Shown one piece after another: positions 23,770-36,590 of a stretch of DNA of 64,000 nucleotides. The DNA comes from Oenanthe sinensis (Eukaryota > Streptophyta > Magnoliopsida > Apiales > Apiaceae), in assembly GCA_028671895.1 (NCBI GenBank), contig CM053809.1, positions 35,315,501 through 35,379,500 of the forward strand. The letters run 5' to 3'. Numbering within the stretch: the first letter of the stretch is position 1; each line of letters opens with the position of its first letter. The translations under genes were made by a program, and so were the position numbers. The notes beneath the pieces were generated by a model. It was not told the DNA's origin. It was given only the letters and a program-made list of their open reading frames with translations, and searched no databases.

Positions 23770-24037
23770 ATCCCTCCATCCCATTTTAGTACGTTTTTTT
23801 ATAAAAAATAAGACATATTAAAAAAAATTAGTTGTATAATAATTTTCCGTACTTATCATATTTACTGTATTATATATTATAATAACTTTATACTATAAGA
23901 GGTAAATTTGAAGTATTACATTGAAAATGACAAAATAAGAGGTAAGTTTGAATATTTTTATATGAATAATAGAATTGGATAACAATTATGGGATAAAAAA
24001 ATCTCCAAAAAGAAACTAGTATATTTGGATGAGGGAG
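23770..24037. mobile_element. Stowaway-like MITE, 268 bp
   Basis: The left end is ATCCCTCCATCCCATTTTAG, and the reverse complement of the right end is CTCCCTCATCCAAATATAC. TA is present on both sides (23768-23769, 24038-24039), the Tc1/mariner target duplication. The interior is AT-rich and non-coding. Confidence 0.75.
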
Positions 24038-25353
24038 TATTTGGACTCGTTTAGTTTATCTCTTAAAATAATGTATGTATTTTTCAATTTATAATTGATT
24101 AATTATAAAGAATCCTAAACATAGTTGATATCATGGGGAATTGGGGAGCCTATCTGATGTAATAAGGTGCAAGTAGCTAGAACTGTTAGTAAATAGTAAT
24201 GGAAAGTACAATAAAACCTCAATCAATTTATAATATTCGATAAATTAATAATTTATAATAAATTAATATTTTTAATATAAATTTTTGATTCAAAAATAAT
24301 AGTAATAGTACATCTTTTATCTTAATTAATTAATAATCTTGATACATTAATAAATTTACCCGTCCCGGTATTATTAATTTATAAAAGTTTTACTATATTT
24401 TTGTAAATAATTATTTCAATAAATCCTATAATTTAATTAATAAATTTAAAAAACTACTACTAATTAATGACTTTCTCTTGTATAGATCAATTTGTAAAAA
24501 GAGAGTTATCAAACCTAAAAACTAGGCTCGGGTTAAATCTCGAAAAATGAATAATATTATTCTTAAGGTAGTTAGCTTGTATTCATTTATTAAGATTAAA
24601 AATACATTTTTTTAATATTATATTAAGATCTAAAAAGTTATTAATTTAATATCATTATTCATTTATGGATTTATAATTTATCAGAGATTCAGAGGTTGTC
24701 TAGCTACTTGCTTCAAACTTGTGAAAAGAGTGTCAAATTCGCTCCTATTGCAACTTTAAAGTTGACAACTCAATTTTAGAAAACATGGATCGGTTAACGA
24801 TTATGTTAAAAAAACATAACCCAGTTGTCCCACTAGTTCACCACTATATGTTTCATTTTTATACTTCTCATTATTCATATCCAAGTTGATCCAATTATAT
24901 GTTATCGAATATCGTATACAGAACTATCTACAGTAAATTGTTTAGCGTACGTATAACATAATAGAACTGTGGGCTAATAGTCAATAGAATTAAAGCATTC
25001 AACACCACAAAAATATATTACATTTTATGCATGGCCTTACTCAAATGTTAGAAACCATAATTACTAGCGCAAAAATAATAATGTATCTCGAAACTGTATT
25101 GTACAACTGTACTATATGTAGCTAGTGACTTGGTGGTCCTTTGAGGAAATATGGGCTTTATGCCTGTATAGTTTAAAAGATGAAATACTTTTACTTCTTA
25201 TCTTCTTGCTAGAACTGTTTGCCCGTATTTTAATGCTTTGTTCGGTTTTCGTTCAATAATTGCAAACATTTTTTTTGCTATTTATTGGAGTAGGATTTGA
25301 TATCAAACTAAATTATTCAAGAAAAAGTATTTTATGAAAACTCATGAATTATA

Positions 25354-25695
25354 GGGGCGTTTGAATTATGAAAGAGAATAGTAATAAGGGTAAATATGAA
25401 AATTCAAGGGTACGGAAGGTTGCATTTTAACATTTAAAAGGAATGGCGTTCTTATCCATACAACTAAACTACTAATAGTAAGGGTTTATCTTTGTCACTG
25501 CTAATCCAAAGAGTACGATGAGATAGTAAAGGGCTTATCTCTCGTATCTACTAATCCAAAGAACGCGATGAGATAGTAAGGATTTATTTCTTGTCGTTGC
25601 AGGTCCTGGGTTTAATTCTCACTCACCCCTAAAATTTGTTAAAAGTAAGGTATATAAGTCAAATTAATCAAAAAAAAATACTAATCCAAACACTC
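25354..25695. mobile_element. Harbinger-like MITE candidate with internal 49-bp tandem repeat
   Basis: The left end GGGGCGTTTGAATTA pairs with the reversed right end GAGTGTTTGGATTA; the target duplication is not clear. Inside, a unit of about 49 bp (AGGGTTTATC ... CGATGAGATAGTA) begins at 25481, 25530 and 25579, the third copy being partial. The end resembles a tRNA-derived B box (GGTCCTGGGTTTAATTC), so a SINE-like origin is an alternative. Confidence 0.45.
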
Positions 25696-26470
25696 ACATA
25701 TGAAATTAAAGTTGCAATTTATATTAACCGAATATTAAATAAGTTTCCGAATCTAAACTACATGACTTCTAAACTAAATTTCGAGCAGGTATTTACAAAT
25801 TTAAGTTAACTTTGACAATATACTTACAAATACTTGTACTTAAAACATATCAAACAAACTTAAAACATTACACACATACGTCGAAACTCGAATTCAAATA
25901 TAAAATATTAATTTAAAATAAACTCAAGTTTACCTAAACATCAAATTGTTTCATTGTTGCATGCACATGAGAACATAGAAATATACGGAGAAGGCTAGCT
26001 GGTCGAAACTCGAAATCGGAATCTATCTTGTTAGATATATATCCGCTATATATTAGAGAAATTCAATGTTTGGTTGATTTATTTACGGCCATATCAAGAA
26101 CACAACAAATTATTTAACCAAAGGGTAGGGTCTGCGTAAGGCATTTTAGATGAAAGCTAGATTTTGACACAAAACATGATTAGAAGACAGGCTGGTCCTC
26201 CAGTTGGTAGACAACATATTCATACATGGCCCCCTACCTATCCCTAGTGATACAGTTTTACGTACGTTCCCCTCAGTCTGCAGGAGATAAGACACTTCGA
26301 ATTGTACGCCAATCTTTTCTTTATTATTATTTTTACTTTCTATTAACTTCACAATCGCCCAACAGTAAAAAAAATCAAACCTCTAACAGCATCCGTCCCA
26401 TGAAAGCTCAATGCATTATATATACACAAAAATAGATTAATATTTATGGTCCAGGGGCCTCAAAATATGT

Positions 26471-26692
26471 CGACTACCATAAATCCATAACTATATATTA
26501 GTGGCATCCACCTATCCACGCTATATAACTTATTGTAAATTTATAATACTGTTGCCGCATATATAAAATAAATACTAGGAATCGACTACCATAAATCCAT
26601 AACTATATATTAGTGGCATCCACCTATCCACGCTATATAACTTATATAAATTTATAATACTGCTGCCGCATATATAAATAAATACTAGGAAT
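26471..26692. repeat. 112-bp direct tandem duplication
   Basis: The block starting CGACTACCATAAATCC at 26471 is repeated from 26583 nearly without change. The second copy differs by two short deletions and a few substitutions. The high identity points to a recent duplication. No coding content. Confidence 0.92.
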
Positions 26693-27002
26693 CGAATTAT
26701 TTTAATATTTTCTTTATATATTTTTAATATATTTTTAATTTTATAATAATAATTTAATTTTTATTTAATTTTATATGTATATATTTTATATAATTTTTCA
26801 TATACTTTATTTTTATGTTAATAGAATAATGTTTTTGTGTATTGTTTAGATATGTGTTTTATTTAGGATATTAATGTGACATATATTTTAGATAGAAGAT
26901 TAATGTTTAAAAATTAGGTCCAATAATAATTATTCGGCCCAAACACCAATTAAGGACTACCAAATTTTTAATTTTTCGATTTTAATAATATAGTATAGTT
27001 TA

Positions 27003-27181
27003 CTCCGTCCGTCTCATTTTAAGTGATTGACACAAAATTTTAATTTTTATATCAAATTAAAGTTTAGAGTCTAAACTTTTGTTTGATAAAAATTTTATGA
27101 AAATTAATTATGTTTAGATGTGATTTTTTTTAACACGTTTAAATTACGTGTAAAAAATCTGTTAAAACGGGACATAGTGAG
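27003..27181. mobile_element. Stowaway-like MITE, 179 bp
   Basis: The left end CTCCGTCCGTCTCATTTTAA pairs with the reversed right end CTCACTATGTCCCGTTTTAA; TA lies on both sides (27001-27002 and 27182-27183). Non-coding. Confidence 0.72.
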
Positions 27182-27971
27182 TAATAATACACTAAGTCTG
27201 CTTGTTCTTCTTTCTATTTTTTTGGTAGTCAGTATATGCATCACCATGACACAATGTGTAAAGTTACGTAATATGAATTATTGTATTGTATGTCGGTTAA
27301 TTAGTGATAGTGATGATGTATTTATAACTTTGTGAGTAGAGTTAGTAGTGCAATAATTATGTTGGATCAAAATATAGGGTTCACAGGGATCTAATTTTTG
27401 CTAGCTAGATTGCGTCTTTCAATTACCATAGGCATAGGGTTTGTCATGAACTCATGATACGGTTGAGGTAGGACCTCCGATCCTCTTGTCTTGGCTATAA
27501 TAGTTAATAGTCTGCGTGTCATCAAAATTCTCAACTAAATTTTTTTCTTTATGTTCTTATCGTGAATGCACTCTGGATTTTCTAATCAATTTCATTGTGA
27601 TGTCTTGTGGATACTGTTTCGTCTGTATGTATCATACAGTTTGGAAGTTCGATACAACACCAGCATGACTATATTTTACAGTATAAGCCTAGTGAACACT
27701 GTTTTTTTACCAGATAACATGAAGTTGAGGATTCTTGGATTCATAAACGGGCAATGTTTGTGAGGATTGTTAATAACTAAAATTATTATATGAATGAGCA
27801 ACAGAATAACATGGCGAAGGAAATCTTATTAAATAGAGAACTTTAACCACTTAGCTGAGAATGTAGTCTGAGCATGAATAATTACAGTTCCTTACAGACG
27901 ACATACTACAGATATATCTACATTTTCCATTACAAAAACTCACATCTACAGACTAAGCAACGATCTTTCAT

Positions 27972-30900
27972 TCAGTCAACTAGTCCACCCCTTCCCTCAT
28001 CATCCAAACAAGTCCCACCAGATCCACCTCCACCTTGTTTCTCCAGCTGATCAACCATGTCACCTTGACCAAGGCATCGATTGAATACACCACTGCTTCC
28101 GACAGACCTCTCTGACAGAGAGACCATACTCATAGCAGCAATGCTTTTAGCAATGGTACCAACATCACTAGCTCCTTCATATAGACCCCTACTACCGGTA
28201 GCAAGTAAACTTTGAGGTTCACCATTACTTGTTAGAACAGAGGGCAATACGGACATCAATTGTGAGTTCGTCTGGCTTGAACTGCTGATTAAAAGCCTCA
28301 GTGTCTCCCTTGCACTGCTCTCAACCATTGAGTCACTTGCAGGAATTAATGAATGAGTCGTGTGCAGAGACGGTATTGAGGTTGAAATAGCAGGACCAGC
28401 ACTCACTAGGTAAACTGGACCTGAAGAGCAAATGTCAATAACTGGAATGTGGACAATGGGATCACACATTAAAGGCGTAAATGTTGCAATTTGTTGCGAT
28501 GATGCCATAGACAATGGCAACCTAGCCAGTGGATCAGGAAGAAACGGTGGAAAATCTAGAGAGGGAATTTTGGAGAGCTCAAGAGGTGACTCATGGGCCA
28601 ATAGGCTAGAGGGGGTAGAGGTAGAAAGAAGGGAAGAAAGAGGCGGTAAACAGAATGATTCAGTTGATGAGATGGGCAACTGTATAGGTGCCACTGCACA
28701 TTGCAGAGTTGATGTGACTGGAGGACACCAGCAATAATAGGGAGAAATGAAGGACAACGGTATGTTAGATGCTGCTGAGCTTAGAGAAGGAAGTTCAGTA
28801 GATTTTCCAAGTGAATCTAGAAAACTTGATGTGAAAGATGAAATATTTTCACTGAATTCTTTAAGATTGTCCTTTTGATTTGCACCAGTTTCTTCTGAGT
28901 TGGTTTGTAAAGGAGATGAAAGGTTGTCGACCAAAGAAAGATGGATTTCACTACGACGCCTGAATTTATCTCTAGAAGCAATTTTCAAAGAAGATAAATT
29001 TCTTGGCAGACCCTCTTTAAAGGAACTTGACCTTGGACTAAGACTACCCAAATAAAATGCATTTGGCTTTCCAACTTGATTGCCATGATGCCGAGGGCGT
29101 GCATGCTTGGTTGGCGAGGCTGTAAATTGAACATCTAGCACATCTGAGGGAAGACTAGCTAACACTACTGACTTTGTTTGATTTTGAGTCACTGTTGACC
29201 CACCAAGATAGGAACGGAGCCGTGTTGCAAAACAACCAAGGCGAGACTCACTAATTCCAGTTAATTCAGTAAGAGATGGCTTCTTTGTCAGCAAATTGTT
29301 TAGCTAAAACAAAGTAAATAGTAAGCAAAGTTATCTCTGGTTTGTCTTTAGAACAATATAAACTGATTAATCAAGGATCTAACCTTGTCAATTAACTCGT
29401 CTCCAAGTAGCTTTGACTTTTCTGAGCACCAAAAATAAAGATTATCACGTGAAGTGATCCTCATCACAAAAGATCGGCCAGATCTGTCGGCTAAGATCTT
29501 TTCGGTCTCCACAGAGGAGCAGCTTGAACGGCTACTCAGTGTTGCTAATCTTTCTATCTGACCGTCATCGCCAATGAATGAAATGCGCAGATTGGAAGTA
29601 GGCAAAAGAGTAAGAGTTAAATTCCCTCTGCAAAAATAATTCAATGCTACTCAGATGGCAATAAACAAGTGTAATATCATAGTAAAGCAAATTAACTTAA
29701 ACACTAGTAATAAAATAAAAATGATACGAGTAATATATGTGCAAATTCGATCTATCTAAAGAATATATACATAGGTGCACAATACAGATATACTTGTGTG
29801 CAGGTTGAATATCACTGTTAACCGCACCATAATTTCACTAGTTTGTAAATACCTAATTATATCCAAAATTTACTACGTTTACCAAATCCAAATAATTCTA
29901 GAATAGACTATAAATAAATTAGAATGAAAAAAGAGTAAAAAATTATCCAATCTAATCTGCCCTCAATAGATATAGACACTACAATTTGACGTGTGTGAAT
30001 TGTTTGTCACCGCCAAGCATTGACAATTAACAAGTCATGCTTACAACCAAATTTAATATCCAATTCTGGTTACCAGCACTGGGTCAGGAACAAAGTATTC
30101 ATAATCAACAAAGAGCTTTACCAGGAGAGATTTTATTCATAAATCTCAGATTTTATTCATGTCGTATAATGATATAGTAAACAATATATATATATATATA
30201 TAAACACACATATTCTTAATCACAGCTTCTATATGATAGTTTGAGCCCAAGGAGTACTCATCATTTGATTATTATATCCAAAAACCATTACAGAGAGGGG
30301 GTGATGATCAGAATTGGAAGACCGTCAACTAAATTGCTAACATGCTACTACAACTTCAAACTAAATTTGGCACCGCGATATTTCAGTAGCTGCAGAGTGT
30401 AAATACATTCTGCAGTCACTTATTTGCCAAAAAAACTTAAAAATCCACAAAATAATTTCTGTGATCAGTTTTTAGCAAAACAAAACTTAAAACACCACAA
30501 TTATACTTCCTGCAGTCAGTTCTTGGAGAATATAATTTACAACTCCATTCAGCACATAAGTTTACTGCCAAATAGAAGTCCATAACATGGGAGCATGAAA
30601 CTACCTTTACTCTTCTTAATTCAGTGATCATAATAGTTAACGTCCCCTTTTACCTACAAGTCAAAAGATATATTTACTCGGAAGCATGAACATATAGTCA
30701 CTATATAAGCTGTAATACAGAATCCTGCAATTTCTAATTATAATAGTCCAAGAAAAACAGATCTTCCAGACAAATTCAATCAGTTTTAGTGTCTAGAACA
30801 ATATCAAGTAATAAATTGTGAGAAATAATAACAAGATTCTAATGAAAATAGACATAAGAATAAGAAACCAAAAAATGTTGCGAGTAAAAGCTGATGGGTA

Positions 30901-33349
30901 CTGTTTGGTAAAACATTACATAAAGCTAAACTAAATTATTGACAATGTCACATTTTTGCAGCAAATTTATTTGCTCTTGATGATCCAAATCCTCTTGACA
31001 GAAAAACTAAATTGAATCCATCCCATAATGACACAATATGATGACTACACCAACCTTCATGTGTCTCCTCGTGTCAATATGCCTCACCTAGACATGGAAG
31101 GTTTCATATGAAGACGCAGGGGTCTACAAACCAACCAGATAGATCCAGCATGAAGTACATATAGGTCTGCGATTCAAGTACAAGAAACTGAAATATTCAC
31201 CCTAAAAAAGTTTGGGGATCAGAACAAAGGACTTCCCAACTTCGCGAATTATCAGCCGGACCCAAGAATTACTAAAACTGTGCCCAAGGAAAGTTATTAA
31301 TAGATAAAGCAACTTACCGCTACCAAAACTCCATATTTAAAGACAAAAGTTTATATGCATGCAATTCAGCGCAGCAATAAGGTTCATACTTAATTGTGTA
31401 GTACATAAACCTGCGACTTAGGGTCATACACGAAGCAGAGTGTAGGAAACAAAATAAAATTACAAATTTATTTAGATGAGATCACATAACTTAATACTGT
31501 ATATGGAATCATATCATATAAAGCACGTAGCTTACAGCAAATATGAAGCAACCCACTAACTTGGTAGAAAGTTACAGATTTTTTTAAAGTACTTTTTAGA
31601 TTAGACGACGATTTGAAGTCAAATTGTGGCAAGTACCATACAACATCAATATCCAATATTTTTCCAAGCAAAAAAATCAACTATCCCGAATTCTCGTCAA
31701 ATTCATTTCTTAATGGTTACGTGCCCCTTCAGCAAATTCATGTTTTAAGACACGTGTTTTATTACTGTAGGCTCGCCAGCTTTTTTACTCTTAATCAAAA
31801 TCAGATAGGGCACAAGAGTTACCTTTAAAATCTATGTCAATATTGAGCATTTATTTACATACAATGTGAGAGTAGAGCACGTATACACATACTACGTAAG
31901 AAATCAGAGGTATAGCACAATAGTTCAGAGTGAGATGAAATGGTATACTTATAAGTTACTATATAAATCAAACGGCCCCTAAAACTGGTCCTTAGCGAAA
32001 TATTATTTATGTGTGGTGTGGCTGCTGCCTATACTCTCCTATCATCTAAATTAGAAGCACAAATGAGAGCTCAAGAGTACATGCAAGCACAAATTAAAGA
32101 CTAATGCTCTGTTTCGTTGGATGGAATGGAATGAAAATTTGTACTACTTTGTGAGAAAATATTTGTAAATTTCGTCCCTGCCTCCATTCCCTGGCTACCA
32201 ATTCAAAATAAAACCCAAAATCCACCAATTTAATAATAAAATGCTCCTCTACTCATTTTCTTCAAAATCTGCATCATAGAAAATCTGCACTCTTACTTGG
32301 CAAAAAAGAAAAAAGAAGAACCTTTCATCCTTCTCATCCCCTTCTAATTTTGTATATAACTTATCACTTGTCATTCCATTCATCACAACCAAACAAAGTA
32401 TAAGGGCCAGATAGAAACTTACATAATACAGAAGCAAACAATTAAGAGTTGACATAAACTGTCGCATTCACACAAACAGAAATCATCAGTCACAGTAAAC
32501 ACAATTACCTTGTACTGGTTGGGAACAAACGAGTCCCTTGCTTATCGATCTTCCCAACACGAATGGAAACAAGTGGGATACACAAACATCTGGCGAGCAT
32601 GGCGACTTCTGATGGCTCAAAGTGCTGAAACATGACAAGAAATTTATTTCACAAAATTTTCAATCAGAATCAGCAAACTATAGTAAAATTAATTCAAGCA
32701 GCATTCCAATATTACTATCTTACCACAATAAACAATACTACCAACTAGTATAACAAATATCTCTCTAAACAATTAACCGACCTACTCGAACATATTTCCT
32801 AACATTAAATAATTCAAGTTGAAAAACTAATTCCCTATCTCAATATCAGTTCAGTAACTCGATTACCTACAATCACACAATCAATTCACAAAACCTTCAC
32901 ATTCATTTACAATTAACAATAATCCATCAAATATATCCCAACCAGCTACAAATTTTAATAATAATTCCGATACTAGTCTCTCGCAAATAAAGTACCAATC
33001 CTAACAACTCAATCTTCATTTCGTATTCGATATCAATTAATCCGCTAAAATGATCATAAATTACACACACAAAACGCATCAACATCCGAACCTGATTAAG
33101 ATGAGCAAGCAAACAATCATCTGCCATGCCATTCGATCCATTACGCTTCAACATCGGCTTTAATCTCTCGTCGGCACGACAAGCTCCCATAACCTGCATA
33201 TCCAGAGCTTGTAACCATTGCAAAACATTCTCTTCTCCAAACAACAAATCATCATCTCCTTCTTCAACCAATTCATCAGATGATGATCCATTCAAATCGT
33301 TATTAATTGTTCGATTGTTGATTGATTGTTGTTCATCTTTCTTATCCAT
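27972..33349 (-). CDS. Conserved plant protein of unknown function, four exons
   Basis: Minus-strand exons 33349-33092, 32624-32509, 29627-29384 and 29303-27972, with GT-AG borders and matching phases, encode about 649 residues. The N-terminus has an acidic stretch and a well-ordered segment with LQWLQALDMQVMGACRADER, then HFEPSEVAMLARCLCIPLVS and a beta-rich block (GNLTLTLLPTSNLRISFIGDD ... LYFWCSEKSKLLG). The latter resembles a pleckstrin-like fold, but that is only an impression. A conserved helix LTELTGISESRLGC follows. The C-terminal 400 residues are Ser/Pro/Leu-rich and look disordered, ending with a Gly-rich GGGGSGG tail. I recall similar plant proteins annotated as uncharacterised and give no function. 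The start ATG 33349 begins MDKKDEQQS. Intron 2 (29628-32508) is large and holds a MITE at 32105-32400. Confidence 0.85.
32105..32400. mobile_element. Harbinger-like MITE in intron 2, 296 bp
   Basis: The left end TGCTCTGTTTCGTTGG pairs with the reversed right end TACTTTGTTTGGTTG; TAA flanks both sides (32102-32104, 32401-32403). Further in, both arms carry ATGGAATGGAATGA-like sequence. It sits inside an intron of the unknown-function gene and has no coding potential of its own. Confidence 0.75.
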
Positions 33350-33814
33350 TATAAATGTTTTTATATGTATGAAACCCTAATTTCTTGAACAAGCTTAGGA
33401 TTGTATCTATATGTGATGAAGTTCTGTGTATAGATTATGAAATTCTTTACGGATCTGATCGAGATTAGAGATGAATCGATATGATAAATGATTGTTTGTG
33501 TTTGTGTGTGGGTGTTGAAAAGATAAGAGGGTGATTAAATAGAGAGAAGAAAAAGATCTTGCGGACTTGAAAGATGGTTATGAATTGGGATTATTAATGA
33601 ATTTGGGGTCCGGGGTTGTTAAACTGGATGATGGTCCCACATTAGGTCATTGTGGGACCCAGTGAGAACCAATGGCGGTGCTGTTTGAGATGCTATTTTT
33701 GGTTTAAACAGACCAAGGGTATTTGCTGACGTGGACATTGTTTTGGAATTTTAGTAGTAAAACGTACTTGAAGACTTGGAAGTATGTACGTTGAAATCCT
33801 GCCGAATAATGTCG

Positions 33815-34045
33815 CGGTTTGGGATTCCTTAAACTTAAAATAAGTAGTTTATTTTATTTTTATTTTTTATATATTTTTGTTTTTTTTTAAAGATAAATAT
33901 TTGTTTTAGAATTTTAAAATCAAATATGAACTTAATTATTTCCGAAAATAAAGGCTTATTTCCGGAAAGTACATACATCCCTATTTTTTTTCCGGAAATA
34001 AGAGCTTATTTCCATAAGTAACCGCTTGCCAAACAGACCCAATAT
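33815..34045. mobile_element. MITE-like repeat with TTTCCGGAAATAAG units
   Basis: The left end GGTTTGGGATTCCTTA and the reversed right end GGGTCTGTTTGGCAAG are loosely inverted, and the interior repeats CTTATTTCCGGAAA-type palindromes. It is related to the larger element at 34340-36590. Target duplication not seen. Confidence 0.45.
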
Positions 34046-34339
34046 TAAATTTTAATAATTCTTTTCTGTGTAATTCATATTATTTTTTAAAAAAATTGTA
34101 GTGTTAAATTGATCCCAACCGCCGAATAAACTAGTATATTTAATTAAATATATGTTTTGTACTAAATTTTCTTCTCTAATAGTAATAATTTTTATAACAT
34201 CTATTATCATCTCAAATGTCTTTAACGATTATTATGATTTTTGTTGTGTCGTGTTTATAAAAATGTTTATAAATTTAAAGAATGTTAATACTAACGAGTT
34301 TCCTAAAGATTTATAAAAAAAGAAATTAAAGAATGTTCA

Positions 34340-36590
34340 GCGTGTTTGGGATCCCTTATTTCTGGAAATAAGTTATTTATTTCTAGAAAAAGTAGATATA
34401 TATGTACTTTTTCTGCAAATAAGTAACTTATTTTTATTTTAAAAATAAAATTTGGTATTAAAATTTTAAATTAAATGTTAATATTTTTTAAAAAAATGTA
34501 AAAATTGTCACACTCCATTTCCGAGGCGCGACCTTAATGCTGATAATCAATCTAAAGTCAGAGTGCGGAAGCTATATGACGAATAAATATAAGAAAACCA
34601 CAAATTATAATAAGTCTAAAAGGCATCATGTCTACTATTAGGTATCTAATAAAATTCGTATCTTAAAAACAATAGAGTTTCGAAAGCCATAACTCAGGCT
34701 GCAAAATAAAACGAAAGTACCAATTCAAACTAATGAGAGTCTAAAGTTTGCCAATTTATTCAAATCATGAACTAATGAAAACTACTAATGGTCGTCTACC
34801 CAAAGCGACCCCATCCTCACCGCAAATATAATCATCAATACCTGGTGAAAGAATAAAACAAAAAGGATGAGCGAACAAAGCACAGTGAGGTGGCCAAAGG
34901 GCCCAAAAGAAAACAATAATACAATTCGAAATACAATGACGGATATACAATGATGAATATATGATCAAAGCAAAAATATGTGAAAGATACGATCAATGAC
35001 GATGATATAACGAATAAACCAATTTCTAATAACGGATGACAAATAATGTGATCATGTAGTGTACGAATATCAAATACAAATACTAATACAAATGCAATAC
35101 CGGTATGCAGAGGCGTTTCACAAGGAGCAACCCTTATGTTGCATGTAAACATACATAATAAAGTCCATAAACTTCTACTAAGAAAACATTATCCTAGTAG
35201 TTCCCGATAACCAAGCCAAATCGTTTTAGGACTAATCACTCGTAACTAATGATCACTGAATAAACTGAAGGAAAATGAACAAATATCAAAGATATCGAAT
35301 CATAATATGAAATAACTAATAATTGTTCAAGAATATAGAGATTCAAAAACAATGCATCGAATACCAATGAACAAAGAAATTCGAATGCTGAAAAATGTTA
35401 GTAGTTCATAAGCTATAATAATTCGAATTTTAACAGTAGATGGACTGAGATTCTGGAAAAATGATCAAGTGGAGAGTTAAAGCACATTCAACAAGGATTC
35501 CAAACTGACAAGATTCATAATAAACGAACGGATAACGAATTTGTTATGAATTTTAGAAGTTCAAGTAACACAGCAGAAATTATTCAGGACCACGTCATGT
35601 TAAAAGCTGATTTAGACAAATAAAACAATCTGATATCAATTCGATTATAACTAGACAATTAAAGAGCATCTGCATAGGTTTCATAACTGATAAAGATCAC
35701 AATTTTATGACGAATAACAAAGGAGATATGAATTTTTGAATATGAACCAACTTTGCAGAAAAATATAAACAATCCTGAATTTTTGTAAGTCAGTTTAGGC
35801 ATTTAAATCATTTAAAGCATCCAATGGGTCTAACTAAAAACGAAAGAATATACCTCAAGCTTTCCAGATTGATATTACGATTAATTTTTCGACGTAAGAA
35901 CGATTTATAGTGAATTTTTGAATAGACGAAAAAGTGTTCATGACATAAAACTGAAGGGTAACAAAGAATACAATTTTGGACACAGTTAGACCATGATTTC
36001 ACAGAATATGCATTAGATAAAAATTTTAGATATCGAAACAAGCTTTCCAGAATATCAAGAATCAACGAATTCCGATTACAAACGAATCAGTTATGGATTT
36101 TACAACAGGTCTGAGTTGCAGATTTTATCAAATACGATTTCAGCATCAACAAATAGGAAGACGAACATGACATGGGCATGGAGAAGAAGAAATCAAAACC
36201 CTCACCTTAGATTAATGGAAGAACACAAGAAATCTTTTCTAAAGTTTCCTCTCTTCCCAAACCCCAGTCTCCAAGTGCGGCTCTAGTAGAAATTACGTTG
36301 AATAGGTTTAGAATAAAATATAACTTGTATATATATTATTCTATTTCTCAAATACCTAATAGAGGTAGAATAATAATATAACCTTTAATATTATTATTAC
36401 TCCTATTCCAATTATTAATAGAATAAGAAAAATACATATATTAATTATATAATTAAAACTAATTATATAATTAAAACTAATTATATAATTAACATATATA
36501 TAAAAACGGGATATTACAAAAATACATATTTTTTAAAATAAATAAATAATTTGTTACTTATTTTTAAGGAATCTCAAACAAGCATGTTTT
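34340..36590. mobile_element. MITE-like element split by an LTR insertion
   Basis: The left arm GCGTGTTTGGGATCCCTTA (34340 on) and the reversed right arm GCTTGTTTGAGATTCCTTA (ending about 36585) are inverted repeats. Both are followed inward by AAATAAG-rich sequence, and the right part resumes the AT-rich interior right after the LTR element. No clear target duplication for the outer element. Confidence 0.65.
34506..36518 (-). mobile_element. Probable solo LTR of a retrotransposon, about 2.0 kb
   Basis: It starts TGTCACACTCC and ends CGGGATATTACA (TG...CA), bounded by perfect 5-bp repeats AAAAT at 34501-34505 and 36519-36523. On the minus strand it begins TGTAATATCCCG, a start common in plant Ty3/gypsy LTRs. 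No gag-pol frames, no internal primer-binding site and no second LTR are visible, so recombination down to a single LTR is the simplest reading. A TRIM/LARD-like unit is less likely. Orientation is inferred from the terminus only. Confidence 0.75.

Larger units (their letters stand above)
21816..27971. other. 6.2-kb AT-rich intergenic region with several MITEs and tandem repeats
   Basis: No gene I can support. It holds a degenerate minisatellite element (22680-23455), two Stowaway-like MITEs (23770-24037, 27003-27181), a Harbinger-like candidate with an internal 49-bp tandem repeat (25354-25695), and a 112-bp tandem duplication (26471-26692). An open frame at 22294-22575 (93 codons) has no similarity I recognise and no visible gene context. 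Confidence 0.55.

Noticed and set aside
28432..28737. Plus-strand open frame inside the large exon of the unknown-function gene
   Set aside because: Shadow of the real minus-strand coding exon.
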